Shown piece by piece: positions 31,680 to 40,360 of a stretch of DNA of 64,000 bases (positions are counted from its first letter, which is position 1; each line of letters opens with the position of its first letter). The DNA is from Natronospira bacteriovora (GTDB taxonomy: Bacteria; Pseudomonadota; Gammaproteobacteria; Natronospirales; Natronospiraceae): contig NZ_JAVDDT010000006.1 in NCBI RefSeq assembly GCF_030848495.1, forward strand, positions 1 to 64,000, in the 5' to 3' direction. Below the pieces are notes generated by a model, which made no database searches, was not told the DNA's origin, and saw nothing but the letters and a program-made list of their open reading frames with translations. The position numbers were made by a program, and so were the translations under genes.

Positions 31680-33314
31680 ATGCAATCATTGCTCACAAAA
31701 CTCTTTCCGTCTAATGGCAAAAAAGTTCCGGCCCCGATGAACACTGAGTTCTGGCGGGCTAGATCAACGCTCGGCAGAAAAGAGATCAAAGCCCTTAATG
31801 AGTTAAACAACTCATTCACCGGGGTTACAGACGAAGCCGAGGCATTCACTCGCAATCGAGCGGCGATCGAAGCCATCGAGTTTCTGACCTCTGTCGTCTC
31901 GCATACGAGTAACACCAAAGAACTCAAACAGGCGATAGACTGGAAGATGAAACTGCTCTATCGTAGTCGTCGCTGGAAGGAGATCACAGACGAACTTGAT
32001 CTCACCTACAAGCACCACCCTCACCTCCTCGATTCGAATTCAGTTTTCTACATCGCACGCGCCTTCTGGGAACTCGGCCAGTTTCGAAAAGCAGAGAGGT
32101 TTTTTCAACGCGCCGAGATCCCATCAGATGGTCATAAGCAGCGAATTTATGAGCGGTTCCGCCATGCTTGGTGGGTATCGAAGTCAGGGGTGGATTCTGC
32201 TGAGCTGCGTGACCCTGAGCGAATTGAATGGCATACGCTGAAGAAAACCGCTCTTGAATGGTATGAGCGGCATGACTTGGTTTTGGATGAGAGCGAGGTC
32301 GAACAGCTCCTCAAGCATTCGGTGAAAACGATTGAAGCGGCATACCGGTTCCACAAAACACGGCTACGCTCACATGACTTCCCAACAACCGATCATGTAG
32401 ATGCCAGCCGCCTCATATTTGTCTCTGGCTTCGGCTGGTCCGGATCGGGTGCCGTCACCGCCTTCCTGGAAGATCACGACGAAGTGGCTCGAGTTTCCGA
32501 TAAGGAGCTGGTCTGGACTCAGGGACGAACCAAGATACCGATGACCTCACTCGCCCAGATTTGGCCGGATGGTATATTTTCTGCCCCGCGCTTTGCAGAT
32601 TTCATACAAACCGGACTTCTCGGTCTCCTCGACAGCAATAACACCAAGGGAAAAAGTGAACGTGTCTATCCTGTGTCACTACTTGGTGAATGTAGCGCAC
32701 GAGGGATCGAAAGTGCCGCACTGGTCGAAATGATTAGCTCGTCACTCAACACCATGTCCCAGCAGAATCATCTAGGGGGTATTCTGACTTGTTTATCTCG
32801 ATTGGTGACTGATTTGTTGACTTGGCACCTCCATGGCAGGGAGCTTGGTCTTCTCGACAACGCCATAATGACACCGAAGATACATGTGCTAAATCTTTTT
32901 CCAGGTGCGAAATCAATTGTTGTCAAAAGGAATCTTCCAGATCAGTACGCTGCTAGACGATTGGAATCGAGAAGGAGAGAGACGCCCAAGGTATTTGAGA
33001 AACAGATTTGGAATACGGTCAAGCGGTTCAATGACCGCGGGCGTCAGATTGCAGATCGCTCGCGAATTCTGCCCATTTCTTTCGAGCATTTCCTGGAAGA
33101 CGAAAAGCTTAGACGCTACATTCTCGAATGGATCGATACCAAAGATACTTCTCCACCGAGGCCGAAACGATTCAACCCATCTGTATCGATCAAGAACGTG
33201 GGCATCGCCAGAGAGTTCTCAGGAAAAGAGTGGTACAAACGTTTCTCGGCCATGGATGAAGAACTGCCCTACAACGAGGTCTTCCGATTCGATTCAAGCA
33301 TAACACGTTCATGA
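31680..33314 (+). CDS. Sulfotransferase-like protein with N-terminal helical region
   Basis: 544 aa. Residues 1-230 are helical, with a TPR-like stretch (YKHHPHLLDSNSVFYIARAFWELGQFRKAERFFQRA region). About residue 240 begins LIFVSGFGWSGSGAVTAFLEDHDEV, a plausible 5'-phosphosulfate loop (GxxxSGS), and later KSIVVKRNLPDQYAARRLES could be a 3'-phosphate site. The overall match is weaker than its neighbours, so it may sulfate a different acceptor or have lost activity. It is 26 bases after the sulfotransferase at 30787 and overlaps the convergent membrane-protein gene by 6 bases. Confidence 0.55.
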   Translation: MQSLLTKLFPSNGKKVPAPMNTEFWRARSTLGRKEIKALNELNNSFTGVTDEAEAFTRNRAAIEAIEFLTSVVSHTSNTKELKQAIDWKMKLLYRSRRWKEITDELDLTYKHHPHLLDSNSVFYIARAFWELGQFRKAERFFQRAEIPSDGHKQRIYERFRHAWWVSKSGVDSAELRDPERIEWHTLKKTALEWYERHDLVLDESEVEQLLKHSVKTIEAAYRFHKTRLRSHDFPTTDHVDASRLIFVSGFGWSGSGAVTAFLEDHDEVARVSDKELVWTQGRTKIPMTSLAQIWPDGIFSAPRFADFIQTGLLGLLDSNNTKGKSERVYPVSLLGECSARGIESAALVEMISSSLNTMSQQNHLGGILTCLSRLVTDLLTWHLHGRELGLLDNAIMTPKIHVLNLFPGAKSIVVKRNLPDQYAARRLESRRRETPKVFEKQIWNTVKRFNDRGRQIADRSRILPISFEHFLEDEKLRRYILEWIDTKDTSPPRPKRFNPSVSIKNVGIAREFSGKEWYKRFSAMDEELPYNEVFRFDSSITRS

Positions 33315-35057
33315 TACATCTTTGAGACACGGGTTCTTGATGATTCGCGCAGCTGCAGCCATGGCGGCGCGGTACTTCCCCTGACCAATCATCTTCTCCA
33401 TGATCGAAGAATCATTGGCTAAATGAATGTGGTCCGCGGTAAACCAGTCCGGGATATCCGATCGCCTTCCCCGCATCCGTTCGATCAAGCCTTCAATGTC
33501 CGCACGCTTGGCGGTTCTCGGGACGGGGACGCCCACTGGCTCCAAGCTCCATTTTGTCCAGCTCATTACGTAATGCCCCCCATCGGATCGCTGGACGACA
33601 GCCCCCGGCTTGAGATCGGGGTTGAATATCTGCATGGGCAACTTCGACAGGAGCGTGCGGATTACGTCCAGATCCGCTATCAATGTCTTATAAATCTGCT
33701 CGTCTTCACTGGTATCAACAGCGACACTGATTCGCTGGACATAGTCATCATTGAGGCGCTGATGGAGCAACCGTTTGGAGGTGCGGAACGCCTCGGACAG
33801 CGCCTGCGGAGGCGATACCGACCAGATAGCCTCCCGCAGCTTTAGGTTGGCACTCCGGAAATCTTTTTGCTTCAACGGCTCACCGTTACCGTAATCACAG
33901 ATCTGGGCCTGAAACGGCGGCATCTCGAAACGACTCAAAACAGGCGGGGAGTTCAGAGCTTCACGAGGCACATGCTTGAACAGAAAATCCTCGTTTTCCA
34001 GCTTGTGGGATTCTTTCTCAGGAAACACCTGCATCTGCAGCTGGCCGGGAAACTCGCCTGGCACATCCTCGACCAAAATCCGGAAAGTGTTGACCCTGGG
34101 GATGGAAGAATCCTCCCATTGCACGTCCGGCTCATGTAGCTCCGGCTCGATACGCTGCAACTCGTGGCTGACTCTGTCCTGCCGTTGCGATTTGTCGAAC
34201 AACTCCCGCAGGCTTCGGCTCAGCTTCGCCTCCTGTTTCTCTAGCTGTTGATCCCTGAAGACCAGCGCATTGACCGTGAGCCTCTCCTCATGCAGAGAAA
34301 TCGAATCTGAAACGGCACTCTGCAGGCTTGTCAGTGCTTGCCTTAGCAGCAAGAATGAAAGAAGAGAGAGAAGAATGTTGGGGCCATCTCCCACAAGATA
34401 AGGATACAGGATGACGGCGAAGCCCAGGAAGAACACCATCGCCGACAGAATCGTCAAATAGTTCTTCGAAAAATTAACGATATAGCCGGAAAGACCGCGT
34501 GGTCTTGAAGAATCAAGGAAGCGGAGAACAGCCGCAGTGAAGCCAAACTGAAGGGTTAGCAATGCGACAACCGCTGCAGCGACCCCCGGGATCAGTACAC
34601 TGATCAGAGCCAGGAACAGCAGGCTAAAGCTTAGATTGGAGGCAACACCGCCAAATCGAGAGTAGTAATCTCGTGCGGCGTCTATATGTCGGCTAACGAC
34701 CGCTATCTCGTTCGCCTCCTGGAGTATGTCGATACTTCCTTTCTCGGACAGGCGCTTAACGGCGACCTCCAGCACGTGGGTCATGAGGTAGAAGACCACG
34801 GCCGCGATCGATAGGCCGATAATCCACTCCATCCGAAGGTCAGGATCGACAAAGAAGCGAAAATAGCGCGGCACACCCGGTGAGCCCGCCAGCAGAATCA
34901 CTTTCAGCGGAATAAAGAAGGCCAGAATGCTGCAAACCCGCGCCAGGCCATGAGCGCCTATCAGTGTCAGCGTTGTGGCCGGCCGGGCTTTGATGAATAC
35001 ACCCAGTACGTCCCCAAGCCATTTCAGAAACGCACGGACTGCTTCCAATAGCTTCAT
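33309..35057 (-). CDS. Multi-pass membrane protein with large cytosolic domain, unknown
   Basis: 582 aa. The first 280 residues contain about five to six membrane helices (LARVCSILAFFIPLKVILLAG; IIGLSIAAVVFYLMTHVLEVAV; SFSLLFLALISVLIPGVAAAVVALLTL region; FFLGFAVILYPYLV; LLSLLSFLLLRQAL) whose spacing and long intervening helix recall the transmembrane domain of type I ABC exporters. No Walker A or signature motif follows; instead there is a 300-residue soluble part with a coiled stretch (DQQLEKQEAKLSRSLRELFDK). ATG 35057 follows GGAG. Role unknown; export or regulation of the glycan is conceivable. Confidence 0.55.
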   Translation of the reverse strand: MKLLEAVRAFLKWLGDVLGVFIKARPATTLTLIGAHGLARVCSILAFFIPLKVILLAGSPGVPRYFRFFVDPDLRMEWIIGLSIAAVVFYLMTHVLEVAVKRLSEKGSIDILQEANEIAVVSRHIDAARDYYSRFGGVASNLSFSLLFLALISVLIPGVAAAVVALLTLQFGFTAAVLRFLDSSRPRGLSGYIVNFSKNYLTILSAMVFFLGFAVILYPYLVGDGPNILLSLLSFLLLRQALTSLQSAVSDSISLHEERLTVNALVFRDQQLEKQEAKLSRSLRELFDKSQRQDRVSHELQRIEPELHEPDVQWEDSSIPRVNTFRILVEDVPGEFPGQLQMQVFPEKESHKLENEDFLFKHVPREALNSPPVLSRFEMPPFQAQICDYGNGEPLKQKDFRSANLKLREAIWSVSPPQALSEAFRTSKRLLHQRLNDDYVQRISVAVDTSEDEQIYKTLIADLDVIRTLLSKLPMQIFNPDLKPGAVVQRSDGGHYVMSWTKWSLEPVGVPVPRTAKRADIEGLIERMRGRRSDIPDWFTADHIHLANDSSIMEKMIGQGKYRAAMAAAARIIKNPCLKDVS

Positions 35058-35145
35058 TACCGGGCTCTCCGGAGGAGCGTTACATCGAAACGGCCGCCAT
35101 CGCGGGCTGCACCCGCCATGGCGGCCAACCACTCATTCCGTCATT

Positions 35146-36864
35146 TCACTTGAAGTACCCAAGATTTTCCAGCTTCAGCAGTACCCGGTTGGCCGCCTCG
35201 TCCGGCGAACAATCCGCGGTATCGATCCGCAGCTCCGGGTTCTCCGGTTCTTCGTAGGGATCGCTGATGCCAGTGAATTCCTTGATGATGCCCTTGCGCG
35301 CTTTGGCATAGAGACCCTTGCGATCCCGCTCTTCACAGACTTCCAGTGCCGTGGCGACGTGTACTTCCACGAAACCACCCAGGGGCTCGATCATCTCCCG
35401 CACCTGACGACGGGTCTGGGTGTAAGGTGCAATCGGCGCACAGATGGCAATACCGCCATTCTTGGTGATCTCGCTGGCCACATAACCGATCCGGCGGATA
35501 TTGATGTCCCGGTGCTCCTTGGAGAAGCCGAGCTCGCTGGAAAGATGCTTTCTGACCAGATCACCGTCCAGCAAGGTCACACGACGCCCCCCCTGTTCCA
35601 TGAGCTTCACCATCAGGGCATTGGCAATGGTGGACTTGCCGGAGCCAGACAGCCCCGTGAAGAAGACCGTCAGGCCCTGCTCGTGCTTGGGCGGATGAGT
35701 TTTTCTGAGCTCCTCCACCACTTCCGGATAGGAGAACCACTCCGGAATATCCAGCCCTTCCTGCAGCCGTCGGCGCACTTCCGTACCGGAAAGCTTGAGC
35801 GCCGTCTCGTCGTCCTTCACTTCGTCAATGGGCGCGTACTCAGCCCGTTCCTTGACGTACACCATCATCTGGAAAGGCACCATCTCGATGCCCAGCTCTT
35901 CGGCGTATTCCTCCACCATCTCCTGGGCGTCGTAAGGCCCGTAGAGATCCTCGCCATCGGAGCCCTTGCCGGGCCCGGCATGGTCACGGCCAACGATAAA
36001 GTGCGTGCAGCCGTGGTTCTTGCGGATGATGGCGTGCCACACCGCTTCACGCGGCCCACCCATTCGCATGGCCAGCGGCAGCAGGCTCATGTGGGTGGTC
36101 TGCTCCGGATATCGACGCAGGATATGCTCGTAGCAACGCACCCGGGTGTAGTGATCGATATCCCCGGGCTTGGTCATGCCCACCACCGGATGGATCAGCA
36201 GATTGGCCTCAAGCTGCCGCGCGGCCCGTAAAGTGATTTCCTGGTGCGCCCGATGCATGGGGTTGCGGGTCTGGAAGGCCACCACCTTGTTCCAGCCGGA
36301 CTTGGCGAAACGCTCCCGCAGCTCCTTCGGCGTTTCACGCAGGTGTTTGAAGTCGTAATGCGTGGGCGCTTCCAGGCCCTCGACCCGGCCGCCGAGATAC
36401 ACCGGCTGGGTGTTCTCCAGCAAATGGGCTACCCCGGGATGGGCCTTGTCGGTGGTGCCGAAGACCTTCTCGGCCTCCTTCTCCCGATCCGCCTCCCAGG
36501 CGTCCTCGACATTCAGAATCGCAATGACCACGCCCTCGCCATCACGCAGGGCAATCCGCGTACCGGTCTTTACGCCTTCGGCAAAATCCCGGCTCACATC
36601 CAGCATGATGGGCATGGGCCAGACCGTTCCATCCGCCAGCCGCATCTTCTCCACCACACTGTCGTAATCCGCCTTGCGCAGGAAGCCATCCAGCGGCGAA
36701 AAGCCCCCGGTCAGCATCAACTCCAAATCACAAAGCTGCCTATCGGTGAGATCCAGAGAAGGCAAATCCACGGCTTCCTTCTTCAAAGCCTCGGCCTTGT
36801 CCTCACCGACAAACAAATCCATCAACTTGCCACCATGCGGCTCAATCAAATGCGACTCACTCAC
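35146..36864 (-). CDS. sat: Bifunctional sulfate adenylyltransferase / APS kinase (Sat-CysC fusion)
   Basis: 572 aa enzyme that makes PAPS from sulfate in two steps. Sat domain (residues 1 to about 395): LIEPHGGKLMDL, LTGGFSPLDGFL, VVAFQTRNPMHRAHQEI (QxRNPxHxxH active site), VGRDHAGPG. APS kinase domain (about 400-572): VFFTGLSGSGKSTIANAL (P-loop), VTLLDGDLVRKHLSSELGFSKEHRD, AICAPIAPYTQTRRQVREMI, GLYAKARKG. GTG 36864 is chosen since AGGAG lies 7 bases upstream and homologs start 'xSxLIxPHGG'. It provides the sulfate donor for the locus sulfotransferases. A dissimilatory role is unlikely because of the fused kinase. Confidence 0.93.
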   Translation of the reverse strand: MSESHLIEPHGGKLMDLFVGEDKAEALKKEAVDLPSLDLTDRQLCDLELMLTGGFSPLDGFLRKADYDSVVEKMRLADGTVWPMPIMLDVSRDFAEGVKTGTRIALRDGEGVVIAILNVEDAWEADREKEAEKVFGTTDKAHPGVAHLLENTQPVYLGGRVEGLEAPTHYDFKHLRETPKELRERFAKSGWNKVVAFQTRNPMHRAHQEITLRAARQLEANLLIHPVVGMTKPGDIDHYTRVRCYEHILRRYPEQTTHMSLLPLAMRMGGPREAVWHAIIRKNHGCTHFIVGRDHAGPGKGSDGEDLYGPYDAQEMVEEYAEELGIEMVPFQMMVYVKERAEYAPIDEVKDDETALKLSGTEVRRRLQEGLDIPEWFSYPEVVEELRKTHPPKHEQGLTVFFTGLSGSGKSTIANALMVKLMEQGGRRVTLLDGDLVRKHLSSELGFSKEHRDINIRRIGYVASEITKNGGIAICAPIAPYTQTRRQVREMIEPLGGFVEVHVATALEVCEERDRKGLYAKARKGIIKEFTGISDPYEEPENPELRIDTADCSPDEAANRVLLKLENLGYFK

Positions 36865-36899
36865 AATCCAACTCCTGGTTAAATGCAAAAAACATTTGG

Positions 36900-36929
36900 T
36901 CTCGCGCAGAGACGCGGAGACGCAGAGAA
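36900..36929 (+). repeat. Left inverted repeat flanking the GxxExxY gene
   Basis: TCTCGCGCAGAGACGCGGAG and following bases, built from a 9-bp GAGACGCGG-like unit. Inverse copy at 37368-37397; the outermost TCTCGCGCAGAGACGC pairs perfectly over 16 bases. Confidence 0.9.
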
Positions 36930-36931
36930 AT

Positions 36932-37336
36932 TCAGTCTGTAGCTGTGACCCCTGGTTCTGGCAGTCGGTTTACGCAGCGGACGATGCCGCGCTTGAGAAC
37001 TGGTGCGCCGAAGTTCAGCAAATAGCCCAGGCGATAACCCATCAGATTGATGTACGTCTGAACCTGCTTTCGATGGGTCAGCGTTATCGTCTCCACGGAC
37101 TTCAGCTCAAGCAGAACCTTATCGTTCACTATCAAATCGGCGCGAAACGCCTGTTCCAGTTCAATCCCCCGATAAACGATCGGGACCGGCACCTGCCGCT
37201 TCACGGACAACCCGGCTTCTTCCAGTTCGAAAGCGAGAGCGGTCTCATACACACTCTCCATCAATCCAGGCCCCAATCCTTCATGCACCCTAATCGATGC
37301 CCCAATCACCTGAGTCCCAATGGCATTCTCATCCAC
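36932..37336 (-). CDS. GxxExxY protein (PD-(D/E)XK-like)
   Basis: 134 aa. The family-defining segment is VHEGLGPGLMESVYETALAFEL (GxxExxY), followed by the nuclease-like core EQAFRADLIVNDKVLLELKSVE (D...ExK) and the closing KQVQTYINLMGYRLGYLLNFG. The family is widespread, unlinked to any known pathway, and often sits between short repeats. Start is GTG 37336 close after GGGGGGAGG. It separates the Sat-kinase from the sulfate permease and is bounded by 28-30-base inverted repeats, so it looks like an inserted module. Function unknown. Confidence 0.9.
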   Translation of the reverse strand: MDENAIGTQVIGASIRVHEGLGPGLMESVYETALAFELEEAGLSVKRQVPVPIVYRGIELEQAFRADLIVNDKVLLELKSVETITLTHRKQVQTYINLMGYRLGYLLNFGAPVLKRGIVRCVNRLPEPGVTATD

Positions 37337-37367
37337 AACCTCCCCCCTTCCTTACAATTCTTTTCCC

Positions 37368-37397
37368 CTCAGCGTCTCAGCGTCTCTGCGCGAGATA
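37368..37397 (-). repeat. Right inverted repeat flanking the GxxExxY gene
   Basis: CTCAGCGTCTCAGCGTCTCT then GCGCGAGATA; the inverse of 36900-36929. It ends 10 bases before the stop of the permease gene. Confidence 0.9.
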
Positions 37398-37406
37398 TAT
37401 TTGAAT

Positions 37407-39176
37407 TTAGAACCCCCAAACCAACGGTATAACCCCCACCGCCACAAGCCCCGTCAGAAGGGTCATGGGCAACCCGGCCTTGATGTAATCGTTGAACTGG
37501 TACCCACCCGGCCCGTAGACCATCAGGTTGGTCTGGTAGCCCATGGGCGTCATGAAGCTTGCCGAGGCGGCCATCATGATGGTCACCGCATAGGGGATGA
37601 AGCTCACCTCCAGCGACTGCGCCGCTGACAGGGCAATGGGAATCATGAGCACGGCGGCGGCGTTGTTCGTGATCACTGCCGTGAACAGTGCCGTGACCAC
37701 ATAAACCGCCAGCAGCGCCCCCCAGGGGCTGCCGCCGGCCATGCCCACCACGGCCCCGGCCACCATCTGGGCCAGGCCGGTTTCCTGCAGGGCCGCGCCG
37801 ATACCGAAGGCGGCCCCGATCACGATCAGAATCTGCCAATCCACCTGTCGGCGGGCCACGCTGGCCGTGGTGCAGCGCATCACCAGCATGGCCCCCGCGG
37901 CCAGCAGGGCCGCCTGGAAGATCGAGAGCAGGCCCGTGGTGGCCGCCGCCACCATGCCCAGCAGAATCAACGCCGCCGGCAGGGCGCGCTCATGGCGGGG
38001 CGGGCTGGAATCCTGAATCTGGCTGACCAGATAGAAATCCCGGGAGAAACCATACTTGTCGGCGAAACCCGGCCGGGTCTCCAGAAACAGGGCATCCCCC
38101 GGCCGCAGTCGGATATCGCCGGGCTTTTCCTTCAACCGCCGCCCGCCACGGGCAACCGCAATGACCACCGCGTCATAACGGTTGCGGAATCGGCCCTCGC
38201 GGATGGTCTTGCCCACCAGCGGGCAGGTCTCGGAGACCACCGCTTCGACCATGGTGCGGTGGGCCCGCGGCCCATCGAGCTTGAACACCTGGTCGGTGGC
38301 CGGCACCAGGCCACGAATCTTCTGCAGCTCCACCACCGCGTCCGGCACCCCCACGAAGACCAGGCGGTCATCCGCCTCCAGGCGCTCATCCGGCGCCACC
38401 GCCGGGATCAGATCCCCTCGCCGATCAATCTCCACCAGGTAGGAACCTGCCAGATGCCGCAGGCCGGCCTCTTCGACGGTCTTGCCGACCAGAGGTCCCT
38501 CGCCTTGAACCAGCATCTCCACGGCGTACTCACGCGCATCCCGAACCTGGCGCGACAGCGACTCGCGGGCGGGAAACAGCCAGCGCCCGGCAACGAGCAT
38601 CAACACCAGCCCCGCCAGCGCCACCGGCAGCCCCACCCAGGCAATCTCGAAAAAGCCCAGGCCCTCGTGGACTTCGTCTCGCAGAAGATAGCCATTCACG
38701 ATCAGGGTCGTGCTGGTGCCGATAATCGTGCAGCCCCCACCCAAAATCGCCGCATAACTGAGTGGCATGAGGAGCTTGGAGCGCTGCAGGCCGAATTTCC
38801 CTGCCCACTCGCTGATGGTGGGGATCATCATCGCCACCACTGGAGTATTGTTGAGAAAGGCCGAAAAACCGGCCACAGGCAAGGTCACCCGCGCCTGGGC
38901 CCCGGCCTCGCCCCGGGGCCGACCAAGCAAGCGGGCCGCCAGCCACTGGGTGGCGCCGGTATCCCGCAGGCCCGCGACCACCACATACAGCACCGCCACC
39001 GTGGCCAGACCCTCGTTGGAAAAGCCCGACAGGGCCTGATCCGCCGAAATCACGCCGGCCACCAGTAGCAGGGTAAGCGCGCCCACGAACACGGCATCCA
39101 CCGGCAGGCGGGTGAACATCAAAAGGCCCATCAGGCCCAGCACCACCCCGGCGGTGAGAACGGCTTCCACTCCCAT
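37407..39176 (-). CDS. SLC13/DASS-type permease with TrkA-C (RCK_C) domains, likely sulfate
   Basis: 589 aa. Membrane helices at both ends with the DASS hairpin motifs: FLNNTPVVAMMIPTI, GGCTIIGTSTTLIVNG and, in the second half, VITNNAAAVLMIPIALSA and SFMTPMGYQTNLMVYGPGGY. Two RCK_C domains lie between (about residues 205-290 and 295-375). This layout is typical of sodium-sulfate symporters in bacteria. ATG 39176 follows AGGGAG; ATG 39221 upstream lacks a site. Beside the Sat-APS kinase gene, uptake of sulfate for PAPS synthesis is the natural role, though substrate is inferred. Confidence 0.85.
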   Translation of the reverse strand: MGVEAVLTAGVVLGLMGLLMFTRLPVDAVFVGALTLLLVAGVISADQALSGFSNEGLATVAVLYVVVAGLRDTGATQWLAARLLGRPRGEAGAQARVTLPVAGFSAFLNNTPVVAMMIPTISEWAGKFGLQRSKLLMPLSYAAILGGGCTIIGTSTTLIVNGYLLRDEVHEGLGFFEIAWVGLPVALAGLVLMLVAGRWLFPARESLSRQVRDAREYAVEMLVQGEGPLVGKTVEEAGLRHLAGSYLVEIDRRGDLIPAVAPDERLEADDRLVFVGVPDAVVELQKIRGLVPATDQVFKLDGPRAHRTMVEAVVSETCPLVGKTIREGRFRNRYDAVVIAVARGGRRLKEKPGDIRLRPGDALFLETRPGFADKYGFSRDFYLVSQIQDSSPPRHERALPAALILLGMVAAATTGLLSIFQAALLAAGAMLVMRCTTASVARRQVDWQILIVIGAAFGIGAALQETGLAQMVAGAVVGMAGGSPWGALLAVYVVTALFTAVITNNAAAVLMIPIALSAAQSLEVSFIPYAVTIMMAASASFMTPMGYQTNLMVYGPGGYQFNDYIKAGLPMTLLTGLVAVGVIPLVWGF

Positions 39177-39434
39177 GGAACTCCCTGATTTACCGTGAAA
39201 AGGCAAGAAAATCGCCGTCAATGGCGATAAAGGCAGCCATTATACGCGCTGCGGGTATCTCAGGAAATCGGCCGGAGGATCACCTCCGCGTCCCCCGAGA
39301 CCCACGGCTACCGCAGCCACGCGAGGCAGGCAGTGCTCGGGTACAATACGAGCTCAATTCACGTGCCGATTGGGCGGGCACATCGCAAAAGCAGCCTGCC
39401 AGCATCGGTTCACAGCCTGTTTTAGATCCCAACC

Positions 39435-40343
39435 ATGCCAAAGCCAGTTATTCGCTTCCATCTGGGCGCCCACAAGACGGCAACCACCTATATCCAGTCC
39501 CGGCTGCGGAGAAACCGCTCTCGCCTCGCTCGGCACGGCATTCACTTTGTCGATCTCTGGGCGAACGAAAAAACCGCCCGGCGGATGCGGGGATGGATCC
39601 GGCAGGTGGCATGGGAGAACCGGAACGGCAATCGCAAGAAGCTCGTAACCGCACTCCGTGATCTCGTTGAACAACTCCCGAATGGCCTTGAAGCCAACAA
39701 CAGAAAAAGCATTATCCTGTCCTACGAGAATATTTTGGGCACCTACAACCTGGCACAGACACCCAGGCTCTACGACGAGCTGGAGCGGGGCCTCTCCATC
39801 CTTGACGAGGCCTTCGGCATCGACAACATGGAGTTCTTCTTTTCCTACCGCTCGATGGATCGATTCATCGAATCCTGCTACCTGCAATGCATCCATACAC
39901 AAAAAGAAACCCGCCATTTCGATGAATGGTTCGCAGACATCGACATCAACGCCCTTTCATGGCTAGACGTCCTCACTCGACTCAGTCAGAGCATTGGCAA
40001 GGAACGGCTGTCGATATGGCCCTACGACGCATTCCGCGACAGGGAAACAGCAATATGGCAAGCGCTGCTCGGCCGGGAGCGCCCGAATGAGCTCCTCATC
40101 CGCAACGCAAGCAACCTGAACCCGTCGTTGACCAAAGAGGCGGTTGAATGCCTGAGAGTTGCCAATGGACTCTTCAAGGGAACAGACGCAAGAAATCTCA
40201 GCCGCTTCCTCAAGGAAAACCTGTCACCCGACAAAGGCTACTCGCCCGCCCGTTATCTCGATGAAGAACAACGGGACTCAATTGTCCGAATCACGGCCTT
40301 CGACACCGGAAAACTCGAAAAGCTGGCCTCTCCATTAGGCTGA
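39435..40343 (+). CDS. Sulfotransferase-like protein (HKTATT type)
   Basis: 302 aa. RFHLGAHKTATTYIQSRLRRNR (residues about 6-27) is the 5'-phosphosulfate loop of a large family of sulfotransferase-like proteins in glycan loci; FFFSYRSMDRFIESCYLQ could be the 3'-phosphate region (RSxDxFxxS). The C-terminal half is charged and helical. Isolated on the plus strand between two minus-strand operons, with a gap of 258 bases upstream for its own promoter. Confidence 0.7.
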   Translation: MPKPVIRFHLGAHKTATTYIQSRLRRNRSRLARHGIHFVDLWANEKTARRMRGWIRQVAWENRNGNRKKLVTALRDLVEQLPNGLEANNRKSIILSYENILGTYNLAQTPRLYDELERGLSILDEAFGIDNMEFFFSYRSMDRFIESCYLQCIHTQKETRHFDEWFADIDINALSWLDVLTRLSQSIGKERLSIWPYDAFRDRETAIWQALLGRERPNELLIRNASNLNPSLTKEAVECLRVANGLFKGTDARNLSRFLKENLSPDKGYSPARYLDEEQRDSIVRITAFDTGKLEKLASPLG

Positions 40344-40360
40344 GAAGGATCAAGCCACCG

